Made by a program: the position numbers and the translations under genes. A DNA stretch of 64,000 nt from Odontocerum albicorne (taxonomy: Eukaryota; Arthropoda; Insecta; Trichoptera; Odontoceridae): positions 35,669,199 to 35,733,198 of the forward strand of contig OX463849.1 of NCBI GenBank assembly GCA_949825065.1. Direction: 5' to 3'. Positions 11,240 to 22,450 of the stretch are shown here, in pieces. Every line of letters begins with the position of its first letter. The stretch's first letter is position 1. Under the pieces are notes generated by a model, which was given only the letters and a program-made list of their open reading frames with translations, did no database searches and had not been told where the DNA came from.

Positions 11240-13140
11240 AACGCTAACATGTTATGAAATCTAATTCGTGATTACGTGTATATATTATATATGTAACGTC
11301 AACTGTTCAAATGAACTTTCTGCGAAACATTAACCACGTTGACTCGTTGTACAAGGAAGAGTTGATAACGTGCGGGGTCGTAGTCTATTTTCAATCTCTT
11401 GGACAGATCTATCTGCTCAAGACAGTGATAAATCACTTACTTCAAGAATGCTCAGGAAGTTGAGGTCTACGCGAAATACAGACAAGCAATTAGAAAATTG
11501 TTGAAATAAGATAATCGTTAATTATCATAACCACAATAAATCTATCAAGAAGGGTACATCAAATATAAAAGTTATCATGAAAAAAATACGATGAAAATTC
11601 ACAGCCTCGAAAAAAGTACTTGCCGGTAATTATTGCTATCGATAGTGTGAATATTTTTATTACTACCGCAAAATCTGACATCACTCGAAATTTTTGTTCA
11701 CTTTTAACAGCTGTTTGAATTCAGCAAGTTTGATATTTTTTTGAAAATGGAAATATTTTTCTGTGCCCCGTGATCAAATGCATTTTTAACAAAGATATTA
11801 CATTAAAATATTCGATATCATCACCATATAATCGTCTGAGAAAACCAAATATATTTAATTGAGTTATAAACTAATAAAACTTTTTTATTATAAACTTCGA
11901 GTCTCAAGAACGTGTCAATTATTTGTCGATAACGTGTCAAGTTTAATTCGAAGTTTATTCAAGTTGAAATACGTTTATCACATCCTGTTACAGCTTGGGA
12001 ATCTTTTTATAGTAATTCAAACAAACTTTTTATAAGAATTTTTTAAACTCTTATCAATTCTTTTATTAGACATTTTATATCAAAAATGTCACTCGATAAT
12101 GGACGAAAATTCAAGATAAAATGTATAATAGTATCATTTCTTATAGTTTTAAATTACTGTATACAAAATCCATGAGTTACATGAGAATGTGAATAAACAA
12201 AAGATATGTGTGGAATGTATTATTTATATTTATTGACTTATTATTATTTATAAAACTTTAATTATTTGCTTAAATGGAAATATTTGAAAGCTTTTCTGTA
12301 AGAAATCTTATGCAGTTTAACCTCGAGGTACTTCTAATATATTAATTGCTTTTGATAATTTAGCATCATGGCTGTCATATTAAAATTATGCAATTTTACG
12401 ACCAAAGCTCAACTAGACTGTAAAATATCTGAGTATATTTTTGATTTCCAAATAAAAATAATAAAATTTCTTCATTAATTTGTCAATTTAAGGGATATTT
12501 GTACCAATAAATGATGCTACGTTGCAATGTTAAAAAAACATTACTGATATTATTTTGATGGGTTAGCCTAATTATTTAAAATTTATTTTATTATAAAAAT
12601 GACACTATGCTAGCGATTGATTACAAATACAATAGAATACATCTAAAAAAATGAATATATTTTAAGATAATATAAATAATTAAAGATAATGTTATATTGA
12701 TTGGAAAATAACTTGATGTTTAACGGTACAACAATCATTTGATTTATTTATTTTAAATAAATATTTGTGAGATAATTTGTACAGTGAGAATTGATTTGAA
12801 GAAATATATTCTTAAAATATGATTTAAATGAGTTCAAGAGAAGTTTAAAAGAGTCTATTTAATATCCGTTTTTATTTTGGAACTTGTTAAGTTTTGGATA
12901 GACTATCCCTCGTGACTGGACATGATTGTTAGCCATTATGTGGATGGACACTGTGTTAATTGGGTGCAAGTTATTAACATTCAGCAAGCACATCGTCTCG
13001 GCATATCAAACCCCAAGATCCGACGCTAAGGAGGTTAAACATTATTTTAAATAGCGCTATTTTTGTATATTTCAAAACAGTTATAAACAGCATATAAACT
13101 ATAGAAAACTAGAAACTTAAACGTAAAATTGCATATGAGT
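11240..13140. other. AT-rich spacer, nothing recognised
   Basis: Nearly 2 kb without a repeat or coding signal that I could support. A slightly GC-richer stretch at 12900-13035 has no identity I recognise. Confidence 0.45.
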
Positions 13141-13149
13141 AAAATCATT

Positions 13150-13235
13150 CTGGAGTAAATTCTTCAAGAATCTAATCCGGGTCGCCGTTTGTTTAGTATA
13201 AATGCTAACCATTAGACCACGACCGCGAACTTGAT
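13150..13235 (-). mobile_element. tRNA-like sequence (SINE head or tRNA pseudogene)
   Basis: On the minus strand 'tggtctaatggttagcatt' matches the D-arm/A-box region of tRNAs, and 'ggattagattc' sits about 35 nt later where the B box (GGTTCGANTC) should be. The stems do not pair well enough for a working tRNA. A related piece is at 46280-46345. Confidence 0.5.
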
Positions 13236-14236
13236 TTTTTTATATTAAAAACTCATGTTAAATATTCATAAAAAAACTATCGCTAATAATTTGAGTAAAA
13301 GTTAAAATACTTGGTTTGAAGCATGCATTTAGCAACATTTTCATCTTTCTTTGAAATAATTATCTTGTCCTTTCTAGACTTGAAAGAAATGTTCTTGTTG
13401 AAAAACAAAGAGTACTGTAAATGATGTTCTGCAAGTGTCAAAATTATAAAACCTTTTTGCAATTGTAATGAAGTGAAAATTTTAACTGAAAGCGTCTTTC
13501 AGAGTTACCAAATGACAGATTGTGCTAAGGTCATTCACAAATACGTATTTTAAAATGCATTAAAGGTACAATGTCTCTCGAGTAGGCTGTTGAGTGTGCA
13601 TGATACGTGATCAGAATAAGTAATGTTGTTTAGCGGATCTGGAGGATCGAAGTGTACATGAAACACATAATGGTATCTTTTTGTTTGTTCATATATTTAT
13701 TTTTTATATAACTGACCCACTTAGAGACATGTTTCGTATGTTCTCTGTGAAGCGTTATACACGTTTATGTCATCGCTCGCCACGAAGTTTTGGGTTCATT
13801 TTATTTCATACATAGGCACGTTCGCAGTTTGATCATTTTTTATATAATTAATTATATGCTCTATGACTTAATTATTGTAGCTAAGTTGATTAAAAAACTG
13901 TTTTTGGTCAGTTTTTCAACTTGAATATAGTTTGGTGTTTACAAATATAAATTGTCAAGACTGTTAAAAATCTATATTTTACAGTATAAGATAAAGTTTC
14001 ACGAAGAGCGCGCAAAAGCTGACAATTCCTATCAATAAAGCGCGTTATCTGAAGAGGATAAAAAAAAACATTTGATGACTGGATGGAGCTCTCTAAAAAA
14101 TGGCATTGCCTTGTCCCACTTGGAGAACCATGAATAGACTGCTAGTAGGGTTAACTAGATGGAAAGCAAACATGTAAATATTGGGTTTCGTGAGTGAACG
14201 TCAAATATAATTGAAGGACCATACATGATTCCCAAC

Positions 14237-14340
14237 ATATCTTAACTTGTCTGAACACAGGGGCTTCTTCCTCTGGGCAAGACTTGATTGATGTTAATGA
14301 TAGGGTGATCTCTATTTCCTGTTACTGGAAAGACGTGGAC
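14237..14340 (+). repeat. short dispersed repeat, copy 1
   Basis: Shares 'gggcaaga', 'ttgattgatg', 'tagggtgat' and 'ttcctgtt..tggaaa' in order with 16342-16445. Family unknown. Confidence 0.55.
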
Positions 14341-14634
14341 AAATTGAGGACGTTGTTTGTAACTATTTTTCTTAACTTATTGTTAATTTAGTATAGCTCG
14401 ATAGTTATATCTGAAAAAGCAAAAATAATGCGAAAAAATAAACACAGGCTAAATAAATATGGTTGTTTTGACCAGTTTTTAATCGTGACTAGTCGTATTG
14501 TATGGAAAATATATTAATGTAATGCCGATAGAGTTAAATAGTAGATAAAGCTAAATACCACACACATACTAAAAAAACACCATTGTCTTAAACAATTTAT
14601 ATATTAACATAATTAGAAGTTAGGGTACGATGAC

Positions 14635-14900
14635 TTACGAGGCTTAGTAAGTACAGCACTTGATCTGCACACGGGGTTTCGAGTTAGACTGTCGACATAT
14701 AATACACCAATTATTCTTCAATGGTCCATAGTCAAAAATAATTATTGCGATCATGAACCACAAATTCTTTCTTTATCCCAATAGTTTTAAACCTGAAGGC
14801 TTGATTAATGGAGTTGAAGACAATATTGTCTCACGGCCACACTTTTGAATAAATTCTATACACCAGTTCAGATATTTTGGAGGGTATCATGCGAATGAAA
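14635..14900 (+). mobile_element. decayed SINE-B-like element
   Basis: A tRNA-like head (gatgacttacgaggcttagt, then a degenerate B box near 14685-14695) is followed at 14850-14900 by the SINE-B 3' tail block 'caccagttcagatatttt' and 'catgcgaatgaa'. The body between them is too decayed to align by eye. A 31-bp direct repeat (14699-14729 and 15011-15041) begins inside it. Confidence 0.45.
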
Positions 14901-15041
14901 AATGAAGGTTACATAAAATAAAACTAAACTGTTATTATTTTACAGCTTGGTAGTCGAAATTGTTGTATATTCAAGTATCGCTCCATTATATAAAAATGAA
15001 GACTTCAGAAATAATACACCAATTATTCTTCAATGGTCCAT
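14699..15041 (+). repeat. 31-bp perfect direct repeat, 312 bp apart
   Basis: The same 31 bases, beginning 'ataatacaccaattattc', occur at 14699-14729 and 15011-15041. The match is exact, which is unusual for DNA this decayed. It may be a segmental duplication or the target-site duplication of an old insertion. Confidence 0.8.
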
Positions 15042-15049
15042 GGTATTAA

Positions 15050-16190
15050 CTTATTGTAGCTCAGTACGTGCATGAATGACTATCTTAAATAATATGACAA
15101 AAAATATGTTCAAGGCGAAGATGGAAAGTGAAGGTGGGGAAAAGAGCTCTTTCAGTCTGGTGATAAGCAGACAATCATTGAGCATGAAATGGTCACACTG
15201 TGTGCAAATGTCAAGTTTACGGACGCAGACAATGCTATTTATTGTACGAGTATCATTCTGCAGTAAACGGAGTGAGAAATGACTTGAGCACACCTCTTGT
15301 TACACTGATACTACTCCGGACGACGGAACTTCAATTAACGAGGTTACGCTTCAAGTGAATTGTAAAAAAAAGATGGATTCATTTTATAAAATGTTTAGAA
15401 TTGACAGTTGAAAATTTGTCATAATCACTATTTCGCCATGCCCGTATTGATTTAGACATAGATTTCAGATATTTTTCTTCTGTCACATATATACATGTCT
15501 TGTATCTCTTTTTCTCTCTTTTTTTTAAATATATTCCCTTTTCTATCTTTCTGAATTTAATTTATATAGACATGTCCCATTTTTCCACACTGTGAAGAGA
15601 TTTCAGTCCATAAAGAAGAAACAAAAATAAATGTAAGAACCTGGGTCCTGTAAGGAAAATTGTTAAAATATATACAATTCGGTTCGAAGACATAACAGAA
15701 ATAATTTAAGAATCACAGAGAATTTTTATCCGTTATTTCCATATTGTAAATACTGTCTGTTGTTTTTATTTTTCATAGATGGTTTTAAATAAACTGCTTA
15801 ACGTATATCTATTTTTATTTTTTAGTACGATTTGTAAACAAATTCTTGTATTATTTAACATTCATCTTTTTATATATTCGATGTACCGAATTTCATTTAA
15901 TGAACAATTTTTCAGCGATGAATTTATTTCTTTAAATGAGGTTTGTGTGAATTGGTTCTGTGTTCTGAATGGGCAAAGACGAGGCATGCTTTTGTTGCTT
16001 TATTGTCGAGCGGTTTTGAAATTACTATACGCGTGGTTGAAGACTTAATTGGGAGTGAAGAAATATGGCTTAATATTGCTTGTTCACGAGGCAAATGTTT
16101 GACTTCCTGTGTTTTTGATTTAGGTGTACGGAAACCATTTGAATAACAATTTTGAAGTTTGAGAAACGAAACATTGTGCAAAAAAATATA
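15050..16190. other. spacer with weak open frames only
   Basis: Frames of 68 and 89 codons in this stretch have no family signature, and overlapping frames exist on both strands. Nothing is assigned. Confidence 0.4.
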
Positions 16191-16341
16191 AATAATGGTT
16201 GTTTAGTAGTATTGACCGAAAATTTCCCATCAACTACTCGTCTACATAGGTGAGACTATACAATAATGTTTAAGGACTGTGAATATTATAATTATCTAAT
16301 TGGCGTTTTATATTATGTCATTAAAATCCTATATGACTCAC

Positions 16342-16445
16342 AACAAGTGCTATCTTGTCCGAATATTGGAACTAAATTCTCAGGGCAAGAGCTGATTGAT
16401 GGGAATAGTAGGGCGATTTGTGTGCCTTCCTGTTGGAAATACGAG
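16342..16445 (+). repeat. short dispersed repeat, copy 2
   Basis: Direct-orientation relative of 14237-14340. The two share five ordered blocks over about 100 bp. Confidence 0.55.
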
Positions 16446-16614
16446 ATATAATTAATAATGTATGGTTTGGATATTTCTCACCCCCTCAACATCCAATTCT
16501 CTGAATCTGATTTTTCTTTCATTCAAAATTTCATTATTAAATCATTGGTATTCTTCTACATTTTGCACTTCCAACTCTCGCTGAAGTTTGCACTGGTGCC
16601 TTATTTTGCCAATC

Positions 16615-16776
16615 TTTAAACATATTTTATTTAAAGTTAAGGTATCAACGTTGTGAAGGTTTAAATACATTGTAATTTGTTTCATCAAACACTTTTTATT
16701 CCACTTTTTGTAACGGTATAACCATACCGGTTTCAAGGTTTTCACCTCATCATCAGAGGAGCACAAACAAAATTGA
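16615..16776 (-). mobile_element. Penelope-like repeat, copy A, with hammerhead-like core
   Basis: On the minus strand the repeat runs: 'gtgctcct', CTGATGATGAGGTGAAAACC, TTGAAACCGGTA (core 16725-16756), then 'aaagtggaataaaaagtg', 'caatgtatttaaacctt' and 'taccttaact'. The same order occurs at 40795-40970 and 47098-47240. The core aligns with the hammerhead ribozyme consensus (CUGAUGA, stem II with a GAAA loop, GAAA, short stem III, UA). Penelope-like elements are known to carry such motifs in their terminal repeats. No reverse transcriptase is attached here. Confidence 0.55.
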
Positions 16777-16880
16777 TGTCTTGTTTGAGCTCCCCTGATG
16801 ATGAGACGAAATCCTTGAAACCGGTAGGGTTATATCATTACAAAAAGTGAAATAAACAGTGTTTGATAAAACAAACAATC
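16777..16880 (+). mobile_element. Penelope-like repeat, copy B, inverted to copy A
   Basis: Core at 16795-16826 (CTGATGATGAGACGAAAT, then CCTTGAAACCGGTA), followed by 'cattacaaaaagtg' and 'aataaacagtgtttgataaa'. It forms an inverted pair with copy A, the two cores facing each other across about 38 nt. Stem II is decayed in this copy. Confidence 0.55.
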
Positions 16881-17049
16881 TTTAAACACTCAATGCACAA
16901 ATCAATATTATTGCACGATCGTTAAAAGTTTAGAGGGAATTTCGTCTAAATTATTTCAAATTTGTGTTTCCATTTTATAAATTAAGTAAATGTTTTCCGT
17001 TAGTAAAAATTGTTAAAATAAATTATTTGAATTTCCGATGAACTAAAAA

Positions 17050-17165
17050 CATATCTTGTTTCATGAACTGGTTAAAAACATTTCATGTTTCATAAACCGG
17101 TTAAAAACATTTCATGTTTCATAAACTGGTTAAAAACATTTCATGTTTCATAAACTGGTTACAAA
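17050..17165 (+). repeat. 29-bp tandem repeat, four units
   Basis: Units begin at 17050, 17079, 17108 and 17137, each about 'catttcatgtttcataaac' plus 'tggttaaaaa'. The first unit is the most divergent. The last three differ at one or two positions. Confidence 0.95.
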
Positions 17166-17334
17166 ACTAATGTACAAATATATTGTATTTTCTTCATAAG
17201 ATCTTAAAAACAAATGTAATTTACTTTGAAAGAAGACATTTTTTTAAGGGTTTTTTAAGAATGCAATACTAATAATCAGACTGAATCTGCAGCAGAATTA
17301 ATAAACCACCAAGACACCAGAAGTCAGGAAACGT

Positions 17335-17640
17335 TATCCGAGAAGATAATGATCGTCATTCTTTTTCTCGATTGCCCGTTAGCGTCACACGTCACGAATG
17401 TAAAAAGATGCGGCGTAACAGATAGCTGTAAGAGCTGGTTCAAGTCTTGGAAAGTAAGTGACACAATAGTGGAGAAAGTGGCCTCGGCCATGCTGTACTG
17501 TAACGGGGAATTCGGCCAGAGTTACGTCATGTGACGCCATATCCACCTGATTTGAGTTGGTTCCGATTGGACACGAAGTCGTGAGTCTTTAACAACCTGA
17601 TTTGAGCTCTGTTGATTGAACGAGATGAAATATCTTGGTG
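17335..17640 (+). promoter_or_regulatory. GC-richer island with CRE-like sites and an open frame
   Basis: A patch rich in CpG containing several TGACG/CGTCA words ('cacacgtcacg' near 17385, 'ttacgtcatgtgacg' near 17522) that resemble ATF/CREB sites. A 61-codon frame at 17349-17534 covers part of it (THVTNVKRCGVTDSCKSW) and contains a donor-like 'aaagtaagt' near 17451. A 12-bp block 'acctgatttgag' occurs twice near 17546 and 17595. It could be a promoter with a first exon, an isolated exon or an old repeat. No domain is recognised. Confidence 0.3.
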
Positions 17641-17664
17641 AGAAAAATATGGAATTAAATATTT

Positions 17665-18153
17665 GGAAACTATTTATTTATTTATTAATAAACGGTACAA
17701 TACTTTATAACAACTATAATAACAAAAAAATAACAACAGTTGGAAGAGGTTCATATACAACAAGATTATGTAAAAAAATAAAATAGTTAAAACCAATTTC
17801 TAAGAATCGTAAAAAAAAAAATACAAGTCACCAACATAATTCGGGGTGGTCCAAAAGTTGACAGCCCGTACTGCATTAAACGGGCGGGCGTCACTCTTAT
17901 CAATGTGAAAGGGGAATACAGATACGTACAAATAAAAAATAACAGTCTTGATTTTATAAATTAAACAAGATTTTGAGAAACATTGGATAATTTCAATATA
18001 CTCTGTGTTAAATATAATCAATATTTTGCAATTAAATTCTGAAATACGATGCATGAATGGTGTGTGATGAAGAGGTAGGCTGAGGAAAAAATGAAATAAT
18101 ATATTTGGAGAAATTTTGACCCATGGAAAAGAAAATGAGAAATAGATGAGCAC
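17665..18153 (-). mobile_element. possible LINE 3' end
   Basis: The plus strand begins with 'tatttatttatttattaa', the complement of the TAAA-type tail of many insect LINEs. The minus strand then reads through a weak frame that includes DARPFNAVRAVNFWTTPNY. I could not tie it to the LINE families elsewhere in the window, so the call rests mainly on the tail. Confidence 0.3.
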
Positions 18154-18239
18154 GTATGACGATTTATTTAAGTGCGGATCAGAAAAATACTATTTTTGTG
18201 GTTAGCTAGATATGAAGATTTTTTTCCAAACCTACCTCA

Positions 18240-18445
18240 GAAGGGATATGGCGTGATAATTCAGCGGCCGCTGGTCCCGAGGTGCGCTGAGCACCAACGC
18301 ATCTCGAGACGCTGAGCGAATATGAAATATCGCTGTCTCACGGTTTACTGTATGTCTCTGTCTGCCCTATATAATTTGCGTTTCCGTCCGGTGCGTATTG
18401 GAGATCGCTCCGGTAGTATTGGCAAACTTGGCCGGTCAATTTGAA
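18240..18445 (+). promoter_or_regulatory. GC-rich patch with a TATA-like box
   Basis: About 200 bp of clearly GC-richer DNA with gcggccgc and several CpG. A TATATAA motif sits at 18368-18374 with GC-rich sequence 25-35 nt beyond it. The possible mini-exon at 18618-18658 follows 170 nt downstream on the same strand. No experimental or conservation evidence is available here. Confidence 0.25.
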
Positions 18446-18617
18446 AGGAATATTTTTAAAATTTTACTTTATTTTTTTTTAAATTTTCACATAAATAAAA
18501 ATTGTACTATTTGTCAGTATTCTTATACATACGAGTATTTAATCTATACAAATATTTGACATTTTTGGAAGTCATGTTGCGAGTATATAATTTAATTATT
18601 GCTAATTATTTCTCCAG

Positions 18618-18658
18618 TTCAGCGCACCAGCGCGCCTCCAGACCAGCCGCCGCTGGTG
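18618..18658 (+). CDS. candidate 41-nt internal exon
   Basis: A GC-rich 41-base block sits in AT-rich DNA between 'ttatttctccag' (good 3' splice site with pyrimidine tract, ending 18617) and 'gtatgt' (good 5' splice site, from 18659). Two of the frames are open across it; one reads SAHQRASRPAAAG. At 41 nt it would shift phase between its neighbours. No gene can be named and the flanking exons were not found. A chance GC-rich fragment of an old repeat remains possible. Confidence 0.3.
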
Positions 18659-18659
18659 G

Positions 18660-20265
18660 TATGTATTTATTTACAAACGTGTACGTTTTCGAAGATTTAA
18701 TCAAACCAGTTAAGTGGAATGAATACAAGATTTGCATTATATTATATATGAAACATATGCATCACTTTCTGCCTGATTTGAGGAATTTCTAATCAATTCC
18801 AATGAATATTTCAAGTGGTCGACCTTATCCATTCTTTTACGAAATGTTTTAAGACTGTTCTGAGAACATAAAAGGCGGAAAACTCTGAAGGACTTTATAA
18901 ATAATGTCAATTTAAATGGATTAATAAATAAAGGTAGAAATTATAAATGCAAGCAAGTTCGGTTTTGTTAATTGTATTTCCTGGATTTAAATTACAGCCT
19001 ATTGATTTAAAACTAGTATTTTAAATAAACACTTAATCATTTACTGCCTAACAATGTAAGACTTAACTTACAGTTTATTTTATCCCCATTAAATAAATTT
19101 ATCAAATCGAAAACCATTGATTTTTTTCATCTTTATATTTGAAGTAATTTTATTGCTCTTGAAAAACCATTTTTGTACAAACTCGCTTTCTTAATTTATA
19201 AAATTTGGCTTGTTTTTAGATATTAATCCCTTTCCATTTGAAGAAATATTGCTTCAACAAAATAATTGTCAGCACATAGTCAATGAATTTCTATCGTCTT
19301 GCGAAATCCACAAAAAAATCCCAACTGTTATCTTAAGATCTGGTTCCAATGATCTTTTTCTTTCAAAATTTGTTTAAATTTTTAAAGATATATTGCATTT
19401 CAATAGTTATAACGAATTATTGTAACTCCCATTTGAAATAAAATTTACGTTTTTTTTTTCCGTAAAAAGTGATTGTATTGTTTACATTTACGAGTATGTT
19501 AGTTTAAAACACGAATAATTTTAAAAAATGACAAAAAATCAACGTTTTACACTTAAAATAAAGAAAGAAACATTTAGAATGAAATTAAAATGTAAAATTT
19601 TATGGTGCAAATATAAGGATGTGATTTATGAAGATTCCTTGAATTGTGTTTTATGAAGATGAAATTTGACAAGCGTTATGAGGTTGTGTTAGACCTATCG
19701 TTGAAATAATTTATATAGTAAGTAGAATGAAGAAACATTTTGAATTATTGTTCTAAGAAGACAAGATACATGTAAGTTAAAACTGGATTAATTTATGAGA
19801 AAATACTTAATAATAAATATTTCTGAAGGTGTGATACGAACTCATATTTTTCTGCTCGGGAAGACTAACACACCAAATATACTGTCTTGTGCTGAACGAT
19901 TTGGTCAGGAGGTTGTGGGACTAAACTAGATTTGTTTATGAATTGAATTACATTTGAAGAAATAGGAAATAAAGCAGCGCTAATTGATAGAATAAACAAC
20001 ACGAATAATGCGATTAAGTGAGTTAATGCACGACAGCCCGAGTGCAATGCACTGGAGTCACGATCAAGGTGGCTTGCCAGACTACCGTATATTTTATATT
20101 TCTTCCGGGCTGGCGAGGTATTTTTTGCATTTAACAATATGCGTTCGCATATTGGGATGCACTTTAAATATGAAAGTTAGGCGCATAAAAATCTTTCGAA
20201 CGGTGTTAAATAAATAATGTTAAATAAATATTATTAATAATCACCATAACATAATTTGTAAGATA
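18660..20265. other. spacer, nothing recognised
   Basis: AT-rich throughout, except for a slightly GC-richer part at 20020-20160 whose frames on both strands match nothing I know. Confidence 0.4.
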
Positions 20266-20267
20266 CT

Positions 20268-20468
20268 TGCATGATATTATAATTTCATCGTAAACAGTAA
20301 ACCTGGAGAGTTTATTGCCATGTTGCAATATTTTCAATCAAGCAGAAAGGTATTAAGAACGTGAAAAACAGAATTGAACTCATTTTTGAAAAATCAAGAT
20401 ACCAAAGGGAATTTAACCCTTAATCTCAAGGCTGAAATACATGTATCTTATCAGGCCACCAAACGATG
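20268..20468 (-). mobile_element. SINE-A, degenerate, with tRNA head
   Basis: The tail block 'gagtttattgccatgttg' and the agcagaaagg segment are on the left. The tRNA-like head (minus strand 'tggcctgataagata' with a decayed B box near 20415-20430) is on the right. Confidence 0.7.
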
Positions 20469-20902
20469 ATTTTTAATTCAATGCTATCTAAATAAAGAAA
20501 GAATTGACCTTTTTTTAATATAAGATCTTATAAAATATTACAGGCCGGTTAAAGATTCTTTTTACCATGATGTACTTACTGTAAACAACAAACGAGTGAT
20601 TTGCTACTGTAAAGCTCGATAGACAAAAATAAACGAAAAAAAATTACTTCAAAGAATAAAAGTTTCTGCTTTCATAAAATGTACAAGCGATGAGAAAATA
20701 TCGAAAATAAATAGCTTACATGGTGACAGTTTAAAATAGACATTATACTCGTAAATATAAACGAGATTTTACAAAGAGTTGACATTTTACAATGCTAAGC
20801 ACTTGGATGTGTAAAAAAGAAATCAAACACATATGTGTAAAGTAGACAATGGAAATGTAACAACAAAATAGGACTAATTCAATTTAATTCATTCTATAAT
20901 GA

Positions 20903-21145
20903 CAACCCCTTTGGTTTAGTTCGTAAGACGCCTACTTCTACCCGGGAGTTTTGGGTTCGATTCCCTATGGTAACTAAAAAAAATATAAGAATCCTAGTTT
21001 AGTAAAAGCGTTTGTTTGGTAACAATCGTAACCAGCGATAGACGTATGCTTAGTGTTTTTGCCTCTTAGTACTTGGTAGTATTGCTAATATTTGCGATAG
21101 TGAACCGCGAGCTACATGCCAACTCAAGTGTTTCAAAACCTAATA
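20903..21145 (+). mobile_element. SINE-B
   Basis: A tRNA-like head with A box 'tggtttagttcgtaagacg' and B box 'gggttcgattccc' near 20951-20963. It is followed by a body distinct from SINE-A: 'gtttgtttggtaacaat', 'tgcctcttagtac', 'ggtagtattgctaatat' and a 'gtgaaccgcgag' block. Other copies are at 33815, 37484, 37840, 48050 and 56046. Confidence 0.8.
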
Positions 21146-21149
21146 AAAG

Positions 21150-22350
21150 TTGAACGAAATTAAAGGCATTTTTCCGGCCACGCGTTTCAATGCGTACAAA
21201 TCATTAGTTCGGATGTGTTTAAGGGATTAAAAATAAAAAATCACTTGAAATAAAACAAATTAAGACTTAAGAGTTAATAAAAATAATAAATTACTTCTAC
21301 AGCGCTTTTTTGCTATTAAATATTATTTTAAAGTGGTTTATTTTATAATTTATAAAATACAGCAGATAAGTGCAACTGATATAAGTCAGATAGAATGAGG
21401 TCAGAAACTTTATTAAATACCACTGCCTCATATTGGCAGTCATATAAGGAAAGGAATTTCCAGATAATTGGTAAAACAGAAGAAAAAAATGCATTGAAAA
21501 TATTCAATAAATTTTTTTAAAAATCTCAATAATCATCCGATGCATCAATGAAAAAGTGAAAAATAGAAATAAATATTTAAAAACCAACAAAAAGTAAGAT
21601 ATATGTACTAGTTAAACATTGTTTGAAATCCCATTGAGTTGAATTGCAATGCTAAACATTAATTTATATGTATTCAAGTCATAAAAATAAATGCACACGT
21701 GCCCAAATAACACTTCCTACTTACGTGTGTGTGATTATGTAAAAATGTCTGGGCCGGAAAACGACTTCGCATCATAATACATAACTCTTCAGTTAGAAAC
21801 GATTTGAAGTTGGGCTGGTTTAGTTATAATCTGCGAGAGCAATGCGATGGGCGTATAAAGAAAGATCGCGCCAAAATATTATTTAGAATTTAATTTTAAA
21901 AATCAAAATCTTCTGCTATAGAAAAGGGTTGGTATTGCAACTTCATATATTTTATTTGAACTTATCCCTAACGCATTTGTCACAAGTTTATTTAAATAAT
22001 TTATTGCACAGTGTATAATAAGTTTTTTTTCTTAAGTAGTCATCTTAACAATTGTTTTGAGTGAAATATGAAAGATATACATTATTGGTCTATGTTTTTT
22101 GAAAAAGAAAAAAAAACAACGTAGACAGTTTTACGCATTTCTGGTAGGATGAAATAAAATAGTTTGCGAAGAAAATTAAAAAAATGTAGATATGTCATAA
22201 AAAATATTTTCTTAAAGAACCTACATAGTCATGCGGCACCAGACTATTTAGAAATTTGAACACAAGATGATAATCTAATAATACTCGTACAATACGACCA
22301 TCTTGTAGTTGGTGATGATTGGAGCTTTTAACAATTGTTGGAGCACTTTT
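21150..22350. other. AT-rich spacer, nothing recognised
   Basis: Only low-complexity short frames on either strand. Confidence 0.45.
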
Positions 22351-22352
22351 AT

Positions 22353-22417
22353 AAGAAAGGCTAAAAAAAGTCGATATACATTGGGTTACAAGAAAGGCTA
22401 AAAAAAGTCGATATACA
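22353..22417 (+). repeat. 28-bp direct duplication, period 37
   Basis: 'aagaaaggctaaaaaaagtc' plus 'gatataca' occurs at 22353-22380 and again exactly at 22390-22417, with a 9-nt spacer. Looks like a recent local duplication. Confidence 0.95.
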
Positions 22418-22450
22418 CTTTTAAACATCTGACAAATTAAGCGTATCATA

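Noticed and set aside
17817..17880. mariner-type end suggested by 'gtggtccaaaagttgac'
   Set aside because: Only a short resemblance to 'ggtccaaaag'; no second end and no transposase nearby.
17800..18153. 117-codon minus-strand protein
   Set aside because: Composition is Phe/Ile/Ser-rich and it lies beside a LINE-like tail. I list it only as a possible LINE end, not as a gene.
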